Shown: positions 6,457 to 15,709, counted from the first letter of the stretch. The stretch is DNA of 58,177 nucleotides from Polynucleobacter sp. MWH-Berg-3C6 (GCF_018881855.1 NZ_JACVPN010000006.1:1-58177); one strand, 5' to 3'. Notes: a model not told the origin generated them from the letters alone. Program-made: numbers and translations.

Positions 6457-6485
6457 AAAAGCCACCCGTAGGTGGCTTTTTATCT
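6457..6485. terminator. Bidirectional terminator
   Basis: AAAAGCCACC (6457-6466) and GGTGGCTTTT (6471-6480) form a 10-base stem around CGTA, with T-tracts on both strands. On the minus strand it ends the amide hydrolase gene (stop at 6504). It closely resembles the tRNA-Lys terminator at 4062-4086. Confidence 0.8.
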
Positions 6486-6503
6486 TGCTCATTGGATCTT
6501 CTC

Positions 6504-7586
6504 TTACTTCAGCAATGCTACCGACTGAAGAGATTTTCCATTGAGATCCCAATCAGAAAAATTGGCTGTCAAAATTCCAGGGTTCTCAAAAGAACGGATC
6601 TTATAAGTCCTTGTCTTGAGATTCGCTACTACTACCCACTCAGTAAATTCATTTGAATTGACTCCACCACCATAACCACTGGAGCTATCGAGATGAATTG
6701 CCCCAAACGGAATATCAAAGTTATTCATGATGTGCCAAGCTCTACGCTCTTGAACATCGGTGCTCGCGCTAGGCGTATTGAGTACAAACATGGATGCGCG
6801 AATAAAACGATCGGGACTTAAGAAGCTTCCTGGTAGGCCATGCATACCATTGCCTGAGCTTGCAGCTGGAAACTTTTGACCTTGTACTGTTAATGGCGCT
6901 TTATCCGTACCGGACAAATTGACGTAGTTACCAATATTTTGTAGGTGCCATGCAAAAGGTGGGTCATTGGTCATCGTACCGATCACGTTATTAGTCATCA
7001 CCAACTTGCCATCTAAGTATTCAACAACTAGGCTTTTGCCACTTGCATCATGCAAGGTCATTCTGGACTTAGCGACACCGCCCCACTCCTTCATTGGTGA
7101 GCTATTGACGTACATCTTCGGTAAAGCGTCTTTTACCTCATCTACCGTTGCAAAGTTTGTTAATACATACAGCAGTAATTGTTGTGAAGCGATGCTATTA
7201 GCAGACTGCTCCTTAGATGGATTTTGATATTGGGCAGTATTGGGTGCATTTAATAATCCACCTGCGAGACCAGCTTCGTTCATTCCATCTACATACAGGG
7301 GTAAACCAAATGCATTAGCCCCAACAGTTGCATACTTGGCAACCCAATTTTTACCTGAGCCTGCTACGCCATCAATACCAATTCCCTGAAATGCATAAGC
7401 ACGCGGAGTTTTGAGGATGGCTGATTTCAGAGGAATTCCAAACTCCATAGATCTGCCATAAACACGGCCGCCATCAGTACCCGCCAAAACCATTGAGGTA
7501 CAGGCCTGTGCCTGAGAGAGTCCTAATAGACTCCATACCAAGGTCCAAACTAAGAAATTAATTTTTTTAAACACGAATGACTCCAA
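6504..7586 (-). CDS. Exported linear amide C-N hydrolase (choloylglycine hydrolase / penicillin acylase family)
   Basis: The 360-residue protein is an N-terminal-nucleophile hydrolase of the CBAH family (PF02275). It has a Sec signal peptide ending SQAQA. Cleavage there exposes Cys29 (CTSMVLAG), which becomes both the new N-terminus and the catalytic nucleophile. Following family landmarks are GRSMEFG (Arg and Asx-type residues that line the active site), DGMNEAGLAGG and the ...MTNDPPF... segment, which fits the NxP region. Family members cut bile salts, penicillin V or N-acyl homoserine lactones; which applies is not decidable here, and a periplasmic acyl-amide substrate is the safest statement. 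It is a single gene, ended by the terminator at 6457. Confidence 0.82.
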   Translation of the reverse strand: MESFVFKKINFLVWTLVWSLLGLSQAQACTSMVLAGTDGGRVYGRSMEFGIPLKSAILKTPRAYAFQGIGIDGVAGSGKNWVAKYATVGANAFGLPLYVDGMNEAGLAGGLLNAPNTAQYQNPSKEQSANSIASQQLLLYVLTNFATVDEVKDALPKMYVNSSPMKEWGGVAKSRMTLHDASGKSLVVEYLDGKLVMTNNVIGTMTNDPPFAWHLQNIGNYVNLSGTDKAPLTVQGQKFPAASSGNGMHGLPGSFLSPDRFIRASMFVLNTPSASTDVQERRAWHIMNNFDIPFGAIHLDSSSGYGGGVNSNEFTEWVVVANLKTRTYKIRSFENPGILTANFSDWDLNGKSLQSVALLK

Positions 7587-7612
7587 GTATGATTTATTGA
7601 ATGATACTTCTA

Positions 7613-7936
7613 TTAGCTGGATGATTTAGCGATGAAGAAGGCTTTCGGTACTGGAGTGCACCATACAACGCCATCGCCCATTTGACCAGTCTGACAAACT
7701 GCCACTATCTTATCCATCAACACATCTGCAACTTCATCATTACATACGATTTCGAGGCGAACTTTTGCCGAGTAATCCGTTAACTCATCTTTAATATTGG
7801 CCTTGCTGGTTTTGGAAGGTGCACTACAACCCTCTACCTTAGCAACCGTCATTCCCGGAAATCCAGGTGTTTCTAATAGAGCCGCTCTCAGGGCGGCCAA
7901 CTTATTTGGGCGAATCACCGCCTTCACTTCCATCAT
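7613..7936 (-). CDS. PII-like protein encoded with the CzcCBA efflux operon
   Basis: The 107-residue protein resembles nitrogen regulator PII: it starts with the beta-strand MEVKAVIRPNKLAALRAAL and ends with a GQMGDGVVWCTPV segment like the PII B-loop/C-loop (GxxGDGxxF). The T-loop region contains SKTSKANIKDELTDY instead of the GxxxxYRGxEY uridylylation motif, so it is not GlnB/GlnK. It overlaps the end of the CzcA gene by 4 bases (ATGA). PII-like proteins of this type recur beside metal RND pumps, and a role in sensing a nucleotide or metal state of the pump is inference. Confidence 0.7.
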   Translation of the reverse strand: MMEVKAVIRPNKLAALRAALLETPGFPGMTVAKVEGCSAPSKTSKANIKDELTDYSAKVRLEIVCNDEVADVLMDKIVAVCQTGQMGDGVVWCTPVPKAFFIAKSSS

Positions 7937-10900
7937 GCTTCCACCTCTTTTTCTTCAAACCATCTATATAAGACAGGCAGTACTAATAATGTTAAGGCTG
8001 TTGAGGTCACCAGGCCAGCAATAACCACTGCAGCAAGAGGGCGAGTAACCTCAGACCCTGGGCCGCCTGAGAACAACATCGGCACCAAGGCTAACATCGC
8101 AACTGATGCCGTCATCATGACGGGCCGGAAGCGATGACCACAGCCATGTAGCAAGGCATCTTCCATGCTGTAACCATCTTCACGCAGCTGCTTAATAAAG
8201 GAAATCAATACCACTCCATTGAGCACCGCTATACCCCAGAGATTGATAAATCCTACCGCTGCCGGAACGGAGAGGTACTCCCCTGTCAGGAATAATCCAA
8301 AGACACCACCAATAGAAGCAAATGGCAGCACTAAAATAATTAAGCTAGCCAATCGCAGTGATTTAAAGAGCATAAAGAGCAAGAAGAAAATTGCCAGAAT
8401 GGTTAACGGAATAATAATCATGAGGCGTGCCATCGCTCTTTGCATATTTTCAAACTGGCCACCCCATTGCAAGGTATACCCTTGTGGCAGTTCAACATTC
8501 TTAGCAATCAGACTTTGAGCCTCTTGCACGAAACCACCCAAGTCACGGCCCTCCACGTTGACACCGACTACCAAACGACGTCTTCCAGACTCACGAGAAA
8601 TTTGGGCGGGCCCTTCAACCAATGAAATCTCAGCCAAATCCCGCATCAGAACCTGAGCCCCATTGGGTGAATGCAAAATAATATTTTCAATTGCATCAAT
8701 ATTATTTCTATAAGGGCTCGGGTAACGGAGTACTAAAGGAAAGCGTCTCTCCCCCTCGTAAACAATACTGGCTTGCTTGCCGCCAATGGCTGTTTCAATC
8801 ACTTCATTGACATCAGAAACATTGATGCCGTAACGCGCAATAGCATCACGATCAATTTTGATATTGAGATAGTTCTGAACAGATGCTTGTTCTATGCGTA
8901 AGTCATTGCTACCCTTCATCTTGGTTAAGATTTGACCAATCTGTGAGCCCAGCTTTTGCAAAACAGCCAGATCCTCGCCAAAAATCTTCACAGCAACCTG
9001 CGAACGAACTCCAGAAACCATCTCATCCACACGCGCAGCAATCGGCTGAGAAATCGCCAACTCAATACCCGGCAGTGTTTTCAGCTTTTCTCGAATTTGT
9101 TGCGCAATTTCTTCTTGGCTTAAATCTCTATCGCCTAGCGGCTTGAGCGTAACGATGGGATCTGACTCATTTGGCTGCCCTGGATCAGCAGGAGACTCGC
9201 CTTTACCCAAGCGAGACACAGCCATTTCTACACCAGGGATCGTCATGATGCGTTTAATCGCTTCGAACTCTAACTTAATCGATTCATCGAGGGAAATATT
9301 AGGCGCCCTCACAATCACTGGCGTAATCGAGCCCTCTTGCATCACCGGAATAAAAGCCTTACCTAAAAGCACAAAGCCTACTAAGCTAATGCCTAATGCA
9401 ATTAAGGAGCGCTTTACCACTAACTTCGGGTTTGCTAAGCTCCAATGCAACCACCGCTCATAAGGTGCTCGCAGCTTTTTAACAATCCTTGTATCATCTT
9501 CGCTGCCGCCCTTCAAGATATATGAGCAAAGCACTGGCGATAAAGTAAATGACAAAATCAAGGAGATAGCCAAAGCAATCGCAATCGTAATTGCCATCGG
9601 CGCAAACATCTTGCCTTCCATACCCTCTAAAGATAGCAGCGGCATAAAGACTAGGATAATGATGCCAACACCAAATAGCACTGGCGTACCCACTTCAGAG
9701 GCCGCTTCTAAAATAATTCTGTTTTTAGACTCCCCAGACTTGAGGCGCTCACCTAATTTTGCAAATGTATTTTCCACCACAACCACTGAGCCGTCGACCA
9801 TGATGCCAATGGCAATGGCTAGACCACCCAATGACATAAGGTTCGCAGAAATACCATAACGATTCATTACCAAGAATGTCAGTAGCGGCGTGAGTAATAA
9901 AGTAGCAACCACAATCAGTGATGAGCGAACATCACCTAAAAATAAGAATAGCAAAATGATGACGAGGATGACGCCTTCCACCAGTACCTTAGCCACGTTA
10001 AGCATAGCTGCATTAACCAAATCGGTTCGATCGTAGAAAGGTACGATTTGCAAACCATCTGGCAGCAACTTACCTTCATTAATCTCTGCAACTTTGAGCT
10101 TAATGCGGTTAACTACTTCTCGAGCATTGCCGCCCCGAATCATTTGTACGATGCCGGCAACACTCTCGGTATAGCCATTCTTAATCGCAGCGCCCTGGCG
10201 GATTTCGCTGCCGATAGTAACCTCAGCGACGTTCTTCACGTACACCGGGATACCCTTGACTTCTTTGAGAATAATTTTGCCAATGTCTTCGGGCTTCGTA
10301 ATTAAGCCCAAACCACGGATGAGATAGCGTTCAGCATAACTAGGCAGCTGACCACCGCCAGAGTTGGCATTGTTTCTTGCAAGCGCTTGATAGACTTCAT
10401 GCAGACTAATTTGGTAATGGCGCAAGCGCTCAGGATTCACCAATACTTGATACTCCCTTGCGTAGCCACCTTGAGTATTAATCTCTGCAACGCCCGGGAT
10501 GGATCGCAACATAGGGCGCACAATCCAATCCTGTACGGCACGCCTATCTGATAAGTCATCGACAGAAAGCTCTCTGTGTCGATCTGAGGGGTGGTCAAGT
10601 GTGTATTGATAGATCTCGCCCAAACCAGTTGATGGAGGCGCCAATACCGGAGTAATGCCTGTCGGCATCTTAGAGGCAACCTCAATTAATCTCTCAGTAA
10701 CGAGTTGGCGCGCAAAATAAATATCCGTCTTCTCAGTAAATACCAAAGTAATTACAGAAATACCATTGCGGTTTAATGAGCGCATTTCTGTTAGACCAGG
10801 CAAACCAGTCATTCCCAATTCAATCGGAATAGTGACAAAGCGCTCTACCTCTTCCGGTGATTTACCAGGAGCCTCGGCAGCAACTTGTACTTGGACGTTC

Positions 10901-11028
10901 GTGACATCCGGAAATGCATCTACTGATAAACGTTTGGTAGCCAACAGTCCTGCCACCATCAACACAATGGCAATAATGACTACCAGCAAGCGCTGCTGAA
11001 GAGAGAGGCGGACTATTCTTCCGATCAT
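7933..11028 (-). CDS. czcA: CzcA-type heavy metal efflux RND pump, inner-membrane subunit
   Basis: The 1031-residue protein is a heavy-metal RND proton antiporter (CzcA/CusA family), of normal length for the family. It has an N-terminal helix after MIGRIVRLSLQQ, two large periplasmic loops and twelve expected transmembrane helices. The fourth-helix motif reads AIGIMVDGSVVVVEN. It keeps the second Asp and the Glu needed for proton relay but has AIG where Zn/Co/Cd pumps have DFG, so the metal is not predictable from this motif and Cu/Ag or another metal is possible. It forms a tripartite envelope pump with the CzcB- and CzcC-like proteins encoded just upstream; the gene begins 4 bases after the czcB stop. 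Confidence 0.9.
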   Translation of the reverse strand: MIGRIVRLSLQQRLLVVIIAIVLMVAGLLATKRLSVDAFPDVTNVQVQVAAEAPGKSPEEVERFVTIPIELGMTGLPGLTEMRSLNRNGISVITLVFTEKTDIYFARQLVTERLIEVASKMPTGITPVLAPPSTGLGEIYQYTLDHPSDRHRELSVDDLSDRRAVQDWIVRPMLRSIPGVAEINTQGGYAREYQVLVNPERLRHYQISLHEVYQALARNNANSGGGQLPSYAERYLIRGLGLITKPEDIGKIILKEVKGIPVYVKNVAEVTIGSEIRQGAAIKNGYTESVAGIVQMIRGGNAREVVNRIKLKVAEINEGKLLPDGLQIVPFYDRTDLVNAAMLNVAKVLVEGVILVIILLFLFLGDVRSSLIVVATLLLTPLLTFLVMNRYGISANLMSLGGLAIAIGIMVDGSVVVVENTFAKLGERLKSGESKNRIILEAASEVGTPVLFGVGIIILVFMPLLSLEGMEGKMFAPMAITIAIALAISLILSFTLSPVLCSYILKGGSEDDTRIVKKLRAPYERWLHWSLANPKLVVKRSLIALGISLVGFVLLGKAFIPVMQEGSITPVIVRAPNISLDESIKLEFEAIKRIMTIPGVEMAVSRLGKGESPADPGQPNESDPIVTLKPLGDRDLSQEEIAQQIREKLKTLPGIELAISQPIAARVDEMVSGVRSQVAVKIFGEDLAVLQKLGSQIGQILTKMKGSNDLRIEQASVQNYLNIKIDRDAIARYGINVSDVNEVIETAIGGKQASIVYEGERRFPLVLRYPSPYRNNIDAIENIILHSPNGAQVLMRDLAEISLVEGPAQISRESGRRRLVVGVNVEGRDLGGFVQEAQSLIAKNVELPQGYTLQWGGQFENMQRAMARLMIIIPLTILAIFFLLFMLFKSLRLASLIILVLPFASIGGVFGLFLTGEYLSVPAAVGFINLWGIAVLNGVVLISFIKQLREDGYSMEDALLHGCGHRFRPVMMTASVAMLALVPMLFSGGPGSEVTRPLAAVVIAGLVTSTALTLLVLPVLYRWFEEKEVEA

Positions 11029-11032
11029 TTAC

Positions 11033-12379
11033 TTATCCACCACTCAGCTGACGCTTACGCTCTGTATTTAGATGATAGGCACCTTCGATGGCAATTTCTT
11101 GACCCTCTTTTAGACCAGAAACCACAGGGCGATACCCTTTACCTTCTGGGCCGAGTTTGACCGGCACCATGCGATAGAGGTCATCATCCAATCTCACAAA
11201 AACGTGATCATGATTATCTTCGCGAACGACAGCGCCTACCGGTACAACCAACTTATCCATTGGCTGACTCTCAATTAGCATCGTTGCCAACATGCCGGGC
11301 TTAATTTGCCCTTCTTTATTCGCCAGCTCCATCCGCACTACCACTGTGCGTGTTTGCGGGTTCACAATGGAATCCACATGAGCAACGGTCCCTTCAATCT
11401 CTTGATTGCGCAATGCCGGAATAATGAGCGATGCCTTTTGACCTTTACGAATTAAATACGAGTTACTCTCTGGAACTTCGGAGATTGCCCATAAGGTACT
11501 TAAATCTGCCACAGTAAATAGCGCATCAGCAGGTTGCACGACCTGCCCTTTATTAATCTTGCGCTCGACAATTTCGCCAGGGATAGTAGCAACCACGTTA
11601 TTAATCGACTCAATGACGCCTGACTTCGCTAGCTTATCGATGCTCGCCTGATCCATGCCCTGCACACGCAACTGATCATTAGCTGCACGAAACTCTGCCT
11701 TTGCGCTATTTGATTCGGCTTCACGTCTTTGCAATTCTGCAAGCGCGATGACATCCTCTTTGTACAAAATTTTGGCGCGGTTAGCTGCTTGATCAGCCAA
11801 TTGACTAGCACTCTTTGCTTTTAAATAGGAAAGCTGCGATTGGGTTAACTCAGTAGAGGTAATTTTTGCCAGCACATCACCCTGCTTCACCACTTGACCG
11901 GGCACCGCCAAAATATCAGAGACTCGGCCAGTCACGTTAGCACCAATCCGAGATAAGAAGAGCTCATTAAAATCAATTCGTCCAGAAGCGCGTAACTCCT
12001 CTACAAATGGAGAAATCTGAGCCTTTCCATCTGCCATCATTTTGCGCAAGTCTTCGTTGACAACCACTACGTTAGGATCTTGCACAGATTTAATGCGCGG
12101 ACTTCTATCAAATACGTTGAAATAATTGAGAATGATGATGAATGCACAAAACCAAGGCAAATAAAACATGCCCTTTTTAAACCATGGTGCAGTTTTATCG
12201 TAACGCCCAGCAATTGCTGGCGCATGCTCCGAAATCCATTGATGTGCATGCTGATACAGCTGATTTTGCGTCTGCAGGATCTGTCCAAAGAATTGTTTCT
12301 GATGGAATTTGATCTTTCCAAGCAGAAATCTCTTCCAGACTCTTAGCTTCTTCATCATTACTGATAACTCTTGCTTCAT
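11033..12379 (-). CDS. czcB: CzcB-like periplasmic adaptor (membrane fusion) protein
   Basis: The 448-residue adaptor links the inner pump to the outer-membrane channel. A membrane anchor lies near residues 64-81 (FYLPWFCAFIIILNYF). A biotinyl-lipoyl segment follows (GRVSDILAVPGQVVKQGDVLA), then a coiled coil (KSASQLADQAANRAKILY...), then the second lipoyl half (ATIPGEIVERKINKGQVV) and beta-barrel region. The ATG at 12379 is chosen because it gives the classic ATGA overlap with the czcC stop; a frame extending 10 codons further, from 12409, has no advantage. The anchor behind a 60-residue cytoplasmic tail is longer than usual for the family. Confidence 0.87.
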   Translation of the reverse strand: MKQELSVMMKKLRVWKRFLLGKIKFHQKQFFGQILQTQNQLYQHAHQWISEHAPAIAGRYDKTAPWFKKGMFYLPWFCAFIIILNYFNVFDRSPRIKSVQDPNVVVVNEDLRKMMADGKAQISPFVEELRASGRIDFNELFLSRIGANVTGRVSDILAVPGQVVKQGDVLAKITSTELTQSQLSYLKAKSASQLADQAANRAKILYKEDVIALAELQRREAESNSAKAEFRAANDQLRVQGMDQASIDKLAKSGVIESINNVVATIPGEIVERKINKGQVVQPADALFTVADLSTLWAISEVPESNSYLIRKGQKASLIIPALRNQEIEGTVAHVDSIVNPQTRTVVVRMELANKEGQIKPGMLATMLIESQPMDKLVVPVGAVVREDNHDHVFVRLDDDLYRMVPVKLGPEGKGYRPVVSGLKEGQEIAIEGAYHLNTERKRQLSGG

Positions 12380-13641
12380 TGCATTCCACTTTCTATCTTC
12401 GCCAACCACTCTGGGCTCGCTCTTAATCTCTGAATTTCTGTTACTACGGATGCCAAATCAAAACGGGCTTTAATCAAATCATTTCTGGCTGCACGAAATG
12501 TCCTCTGAGCATCCAAGTACTCCAGCATTCCTCGCTCTCCATATCGATAGGAGACTTCTGCAATGCGTTGCGCGCTCGCTGCTAGCTGCACCACCTCTTG
12601 ACTCAATACCTTGACCTGATAACTGGTCATTTGATAAAGCTTATAAGCCGTCTCTAATTGCTGATCAAGACTTTGAATCTGGGCATTTAATTGGTTTTTA
12701 GCTTTAGATGCATTTGCCTGTGCCTCATCAACTTGACCGCCTTTAAAGTCCCAGATAGGAATGCTAATTTGCAAACCATAGAGTCGATCAGTAAAGTTGG
12801 GGTCGTTATATTGAGAAGCCTTAAACGCCAAGCGGGGTAAGCGAGAATTCTTTTCAAAACTGAGTTTAGATTCGGTTGCTTCAACCTCAGCCTTTGCTTT
12901 TTGCAATTCAGGACTTTGTGCTTGCACTTCATTCAATAAAATAGCTAAGGAAGGCAAGGTTTCGATCTTGGGCTGCTCAGCTAGCACTACATAATCAGCT
13001 GGCAGATTATGGCCTACCACCTGTCGAAGTTGACTGCGCGCTTGCTCTACACGTAACTTGCTAGACTCATTTGCGATTTGGGCATTCAGAAATTCTGTTT
13101 GCACTCGAATTAATTCAAACCTGGCAGTTTCACCAACGTCATAACGGATCTGCATACGATCACGAATCTGCTTGGTTAAACTCATATCCTCTTCTGCCGC
13201 CTTAGACTCTGCTTCACGACGCATTAATTCGTAGAAACGTTGCTGCACTCTTGAAATGGTTTCAATCTCAAAAGCAACCCGAGTCGCCTCAGCAGCTCGT
13301 AAATTAGCCTCGGCTGCATTTACTCTGGGATAGCGGGTGTAGGGCATATCCAACGGCTGAGTCACAGCCCAAGAAGATACATTGCCCACTGTTAATGGAC
13401 CGGTTGCAGAACGCTGCTGCCCTGTGCTCACCTCAAAATCTGGATTAGGAATCGCCCGGGCAATCGATAGCTGACCTTTAATGGCTTTTGACTGATCACG
13501 CGCCGCCAAGACTTGAGGGCTAGACTCCAGCGATATTGAAATCAAGTCGTTGATCGTATATGACTTTTTAGTCTGCGCAGAGACACTAGTAAGCAATAAA
13601 GTACTAGCGAATATAAAAAGTAACCAACGGTACAAGCACAT
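12376..13641 (-). CDS. czcC: CzcC-like outer membrane efflux protein (TolC family)
   Basis: The 421-residue protein is the outer-membrane channel of the metal pump. It starts with a signal peptide MCLYRWLLFIFASTLLL...SVSAQ, and then has the two repeated helical hairpins of the TolC family (for example LRAAEATRVAFEIETISRVQ and the later NASKAKNQLNAQIQSLDQQL). The reading frame is open for another 75 codons upstream to 13866, but those lack signal-peptide character, so the ATG at 13641 is preferred. It is the first gene of czcCBA-PII. The roughly 295-base gap upstream holds a short palindrome GACC-4-GGTC (13831-13842) but no metal-box I can name. Confidence 0.83.
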   Translation of the reverse strand: MCLYRWLLFIFASTLLLTSVSAQTKKSYTINDLISISLESSPQVLAARDQSKAIKGQLSIARAIPNPDFEVSTGQQRSATGPLTVGNVSSWAVTQPLDMPYTRYPRVNAAEANLRAAEATRVAFEIETISRVQQRFYELMRREAESKAAEEDMSLTKQIRDRMQIRYDVGETARFELIRVQTEFLNAQIANESSKLRVEQARSQLRQVVGHNLPADYVVLAEQPKIETLPSLAILLNEVQAQSPELQKAKAEVEATESKLSFEKNSRLPRLAFKASQYNDPNFTDRLYGLQISIPIWDFKGGQVDEAQANASKAKNQLNAQIQSLDQQLETAYKLYQMTSYQVKVLSQEVVQLAASAQRIAEVSYRYGERGMLEYLDAQRTFRAARNDLIKARFDLASVVTEIQRLRASPEWLAKIESGMQ

Positions 13642-13936
13642 GCGATTAACTTCTGATGAGTGTAAAGATGCATTATCCGACCCCTGCGCTAGAGGCACAA
13701 GGAAACACCCCCAATTTAGGGCACAGAGACGATAAAGAGTGCGAGGGGCTATTAATTGGGGTAATAAGTTCAAAATATGGCCATTTATAAAAGTTAAATG
13801 GTCTTGCCTTAGTGTATTACCCATATACCGGACCTTGCGGTCGTAATGTCGATATACAGGACCCATTGCTGGGCAGGCTACTCCCCGTTTATTAATCTGA
13901 TTAGATCACAGTTCTATTAAAAATTAGGATGATTTA

Positions 13937-14269
13937 TCACGCGTAGACATATTTAGATAATCGCCCATATTTTTGGCTCTTATTAAATGCCTTCTGAACG
14001 TGCTTATAGACTTTTTTCAAACCCATCTCCAGCGCAGCACGACGATCTCTTGCGGTAATACTGACCTCAATCAAGCGATGATCAAAGGTTTGAAGCTCGA
14101 TGCGGCAATGTTGATTACAACTGTTTTTTGCATTACTCACCAAAGAGAATTTCACTTTAATTTTACGAACCAGCCAAACAAGACGCTTGAGTGAAAACTT
14201 CACGCGATTCTCAGTAAAGGTTTTGAATTCTGTTTCAAGGCTTTCTTTGTTATCCAATATGACATCCAT
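13937..14269 (-). CDS. HPF/RaiA-like ribosome-associated protein
   Basis: The 110-residue basic protein looks like the S30AE fold of hibernation-promoting factors. The block RVKFSLKRLVWLVRKIKVKFSLV, the CRIELQTFDHRLIEVSITARD strand pair and a C-terminal helix DRRAALEMGLKKVYKHVQKAF match the family's beta-alpha-beta-beta-beta-alpha order. The usual Asn-Gly turn with acidic residues in the middle is replaced by SNAKNSCNQH, so it is divergent. Such proteins bind the 30S decoding centre and inactivate ribosomes in stationary phase. It lies between czcCBA and the TerC-Usp gene and is transcribed alone, behind a promoter region with CTGAAT/ATTCAG repeats. Confidence 0.55.
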   Translation of the reverse strand: MDVILDNKESLETEFKTFTENRVKFSLKRLVWLVRKIKVKFSLVSNAKNSCNQHCRIELQTFDHRLIEVSITARDRRAALEMGLKKVYKHVQKAFNKSQKYGRLSKYVYA

Positions 14270-14373
14270 AGTTGATCTCCTAAGCTAATTAAGATCTCAA
14301 TATAAAGAAGGCTTCATTCTGAATAAAGCAGAATTTTATTGATATAAATTCAGTTTTTTCTGAATATATAGGT

Positions 14374-14399
14374 AAAAAAAACGCCCTCACGAGGAGGGC
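14374..14399 (-). terminator. Terminator of the TerC-Usp gene
   Basis: On the minus strand, GCCCTC and GAGGGC (14394-14399 and 14383-14388) form a hairpin with a CTCGT loop, and a run of eight T follows. It lies 30 bases after the stop of the gene at 14429. Confidence 0.88.
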
Positions 14400-14428
14400 A
14401 AAAGAGAGAACAGCAGGAAAAAATCAAA

Positions 14429-15709
14429 TTAATCGATAACGGCAGCCATGAGTGCGGTTGCAGCGCCAGCGCCTATTGCTGGAATACCCCAACGCTCAAG
14501 CGTAGGAATAGATTTGCCAGTGACTACCTCAACTGGAATGTCACTGATTTCTAATAATTTGGCCGTAGCAGAATTTTCAAACAATCTGCTCAGTGAATTT
14601 TTCTTGGATGAACCGATCACAATGCGACTGCAGCCTAGTCGTACTGCCTCGTCGCGCAAAGCCTCACCCTTATCACCGGTAACGTAAGTAAATGAAAAAC
14701 CTACTCCAGCTCTTTCAAGGTATTCCGCGGAAGACTGTGCAGCAATTTTTGCACGCTCTTCTTGCCACTCAGAAATCGTTTGTTTACTCAAAAACTTACC
14801 GATGTGGCGGTAAATTCTGGGCTGTACATTGCAAATGTGAAACTGAGTATTGGCATCTTTGCCATACGCGCTCACTGCGTGCTTCAGGGCCAACAGGGTA
14901 TTGCTTGAATCATCAACTGGAATGAGAACTTTATTCATTACTTCATCTCCTAAGATATGAGACTGCTTTTGGGGCTGCTTGTTGAACAGCGCTTCAGGGA
15001 CAACAGGAACAACTTCAGCTGGCGCAATAATCTCTTCAAGTGAACGTCGACTATTAATAAATCCGCCAAACAACACACCTAGAATGACTAGTGCCTGTAT
15101 TGCATAGTCAAATGCTGGGTTTTGGAACAACGGTAATTCGCGCACCATTGGCTCGGCAGTCATCATCTTTGCGGCCGTCCAAGCCAATACACCAGCACCG
15201 ATATAAGTGACGGATGGATAACGCTCTACCAACTTGAGAATTTGAGTAGAACCCCAAATCACAATCGGAATGCTAATTAATAGACCCAATACAACCAAGA
15301 TATAACTTCCATGGGAGGCGCCTGCTACAGCCAAGACGTTATCTAAACCCATCACTGCATCAGCAATCACGATAGTCTTCATAGCACCCCAAAAACTAGT
15401 TGATGCATGATCATGCTCACCATCACCATCTTGAGCGGGATTCAATAGCTTGTAAGCAATCCACACCAGCAATAGACCGCCAATCAACATCAATCCCGGG
15501 ATCTTTAGTAGGTATACAACTACCAGCGTCATTGCGCTTCTTACTGCAATAGCACCTACAGCACCCCAGATAATTGCCTTCTTCTGAAGGTGTGCCGGCA
15601 GATTTCTGGCGGCCATCGCAATCACAATTGCGTTATCACCTGCCAAAACCAAGTCAATCACAACGATTGCAAGTAGTGCCGAAAAAAATTCAGGGCTAAA
15701 TAGTTCCAA
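14429..15709 (-). CDS. TerC family membrane protein fused to a universal stress protein domain
   Basis: This 426-residue protein joins two domains. Residues 1-230 are a TerC/YjbE-type integral membrane protein with seven or so helices and the paired acidic motifs DLVLAGDNAIVIA (residues 19-31) and DAVMGLDNVLAVA (near 120). These are known in exporters linked to manganese and tellurite resistance. A charged linker follows, then from residue 258 a UspA-like domain (MNKVLIPVDDSSNTLLALKH ... CSRIVIGSSKKNSLSRLFENS). Inside the linker an in-frame ATG at 14938 has its own GGAG 8 bases upstream, so the Usp part could also be made alone. The start is TTG at 15709 with GAGG upstream. A terminator follows the gene. 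Confidence 0.82.
   Translation of the reverse strand: MELFSPEFFSALLAIVVIDLVLAGDNAIVIAMAARNLPAHLQKKAIIWGAVGAIAVRSAMTLVVVYLLKIPGLMLIGGLLLVWIAYKLLNPAQDGDGEHDHASTSFWGAMKTIVIADAVMGLDNVLAVAGASHGSYILVVLGLLISIPIVIWGSTQILKLVERYPSVTYIGAGVLAWTAAKMMTAEPMVRELPLFQNPAFDYAIQALVILGVLFGGFINSRRSLEEIIAPAEVVPVVPEALFNKQPQKQSHILGDEVMNKVLIPVDDSSNTLLALKHAVSAYGKDANTQFHICNVQPRIYRHIGKFLSKQTISEWQEERAKIAAQSSAEYLERAGVGFSFTYVTGDKGEALRDEAVRLGCSRIVIGSSKKNSLSRLFENSATAKLLEISDIPVEVVTGKSIPTLERWGIPAIGAGAATALMAAVID
14938..14950 (-). promoter_or_regulatory. Internal ribosome binding site and start inside the TerC-Usp gene
   Basis: On the minus strand GGAG (14950-14947) lies 8 bases before an in-frame ATG (14938-14936). Translation from it would give a free 169-residue universal stress protein. 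It may be the relic of a separate usp gene joined to terC by loss of the stop codon. Confidence 0.45.

Noticed and set aside
12380..12409. Longer CzcB start at 12409 and longer CzcC start at 13866
   Set aside because: CzcB from 12379 gives an ATGA overlap with czcC; the CzcC extension lacks a signal peptide at its N-terminus, while the internal start has one.
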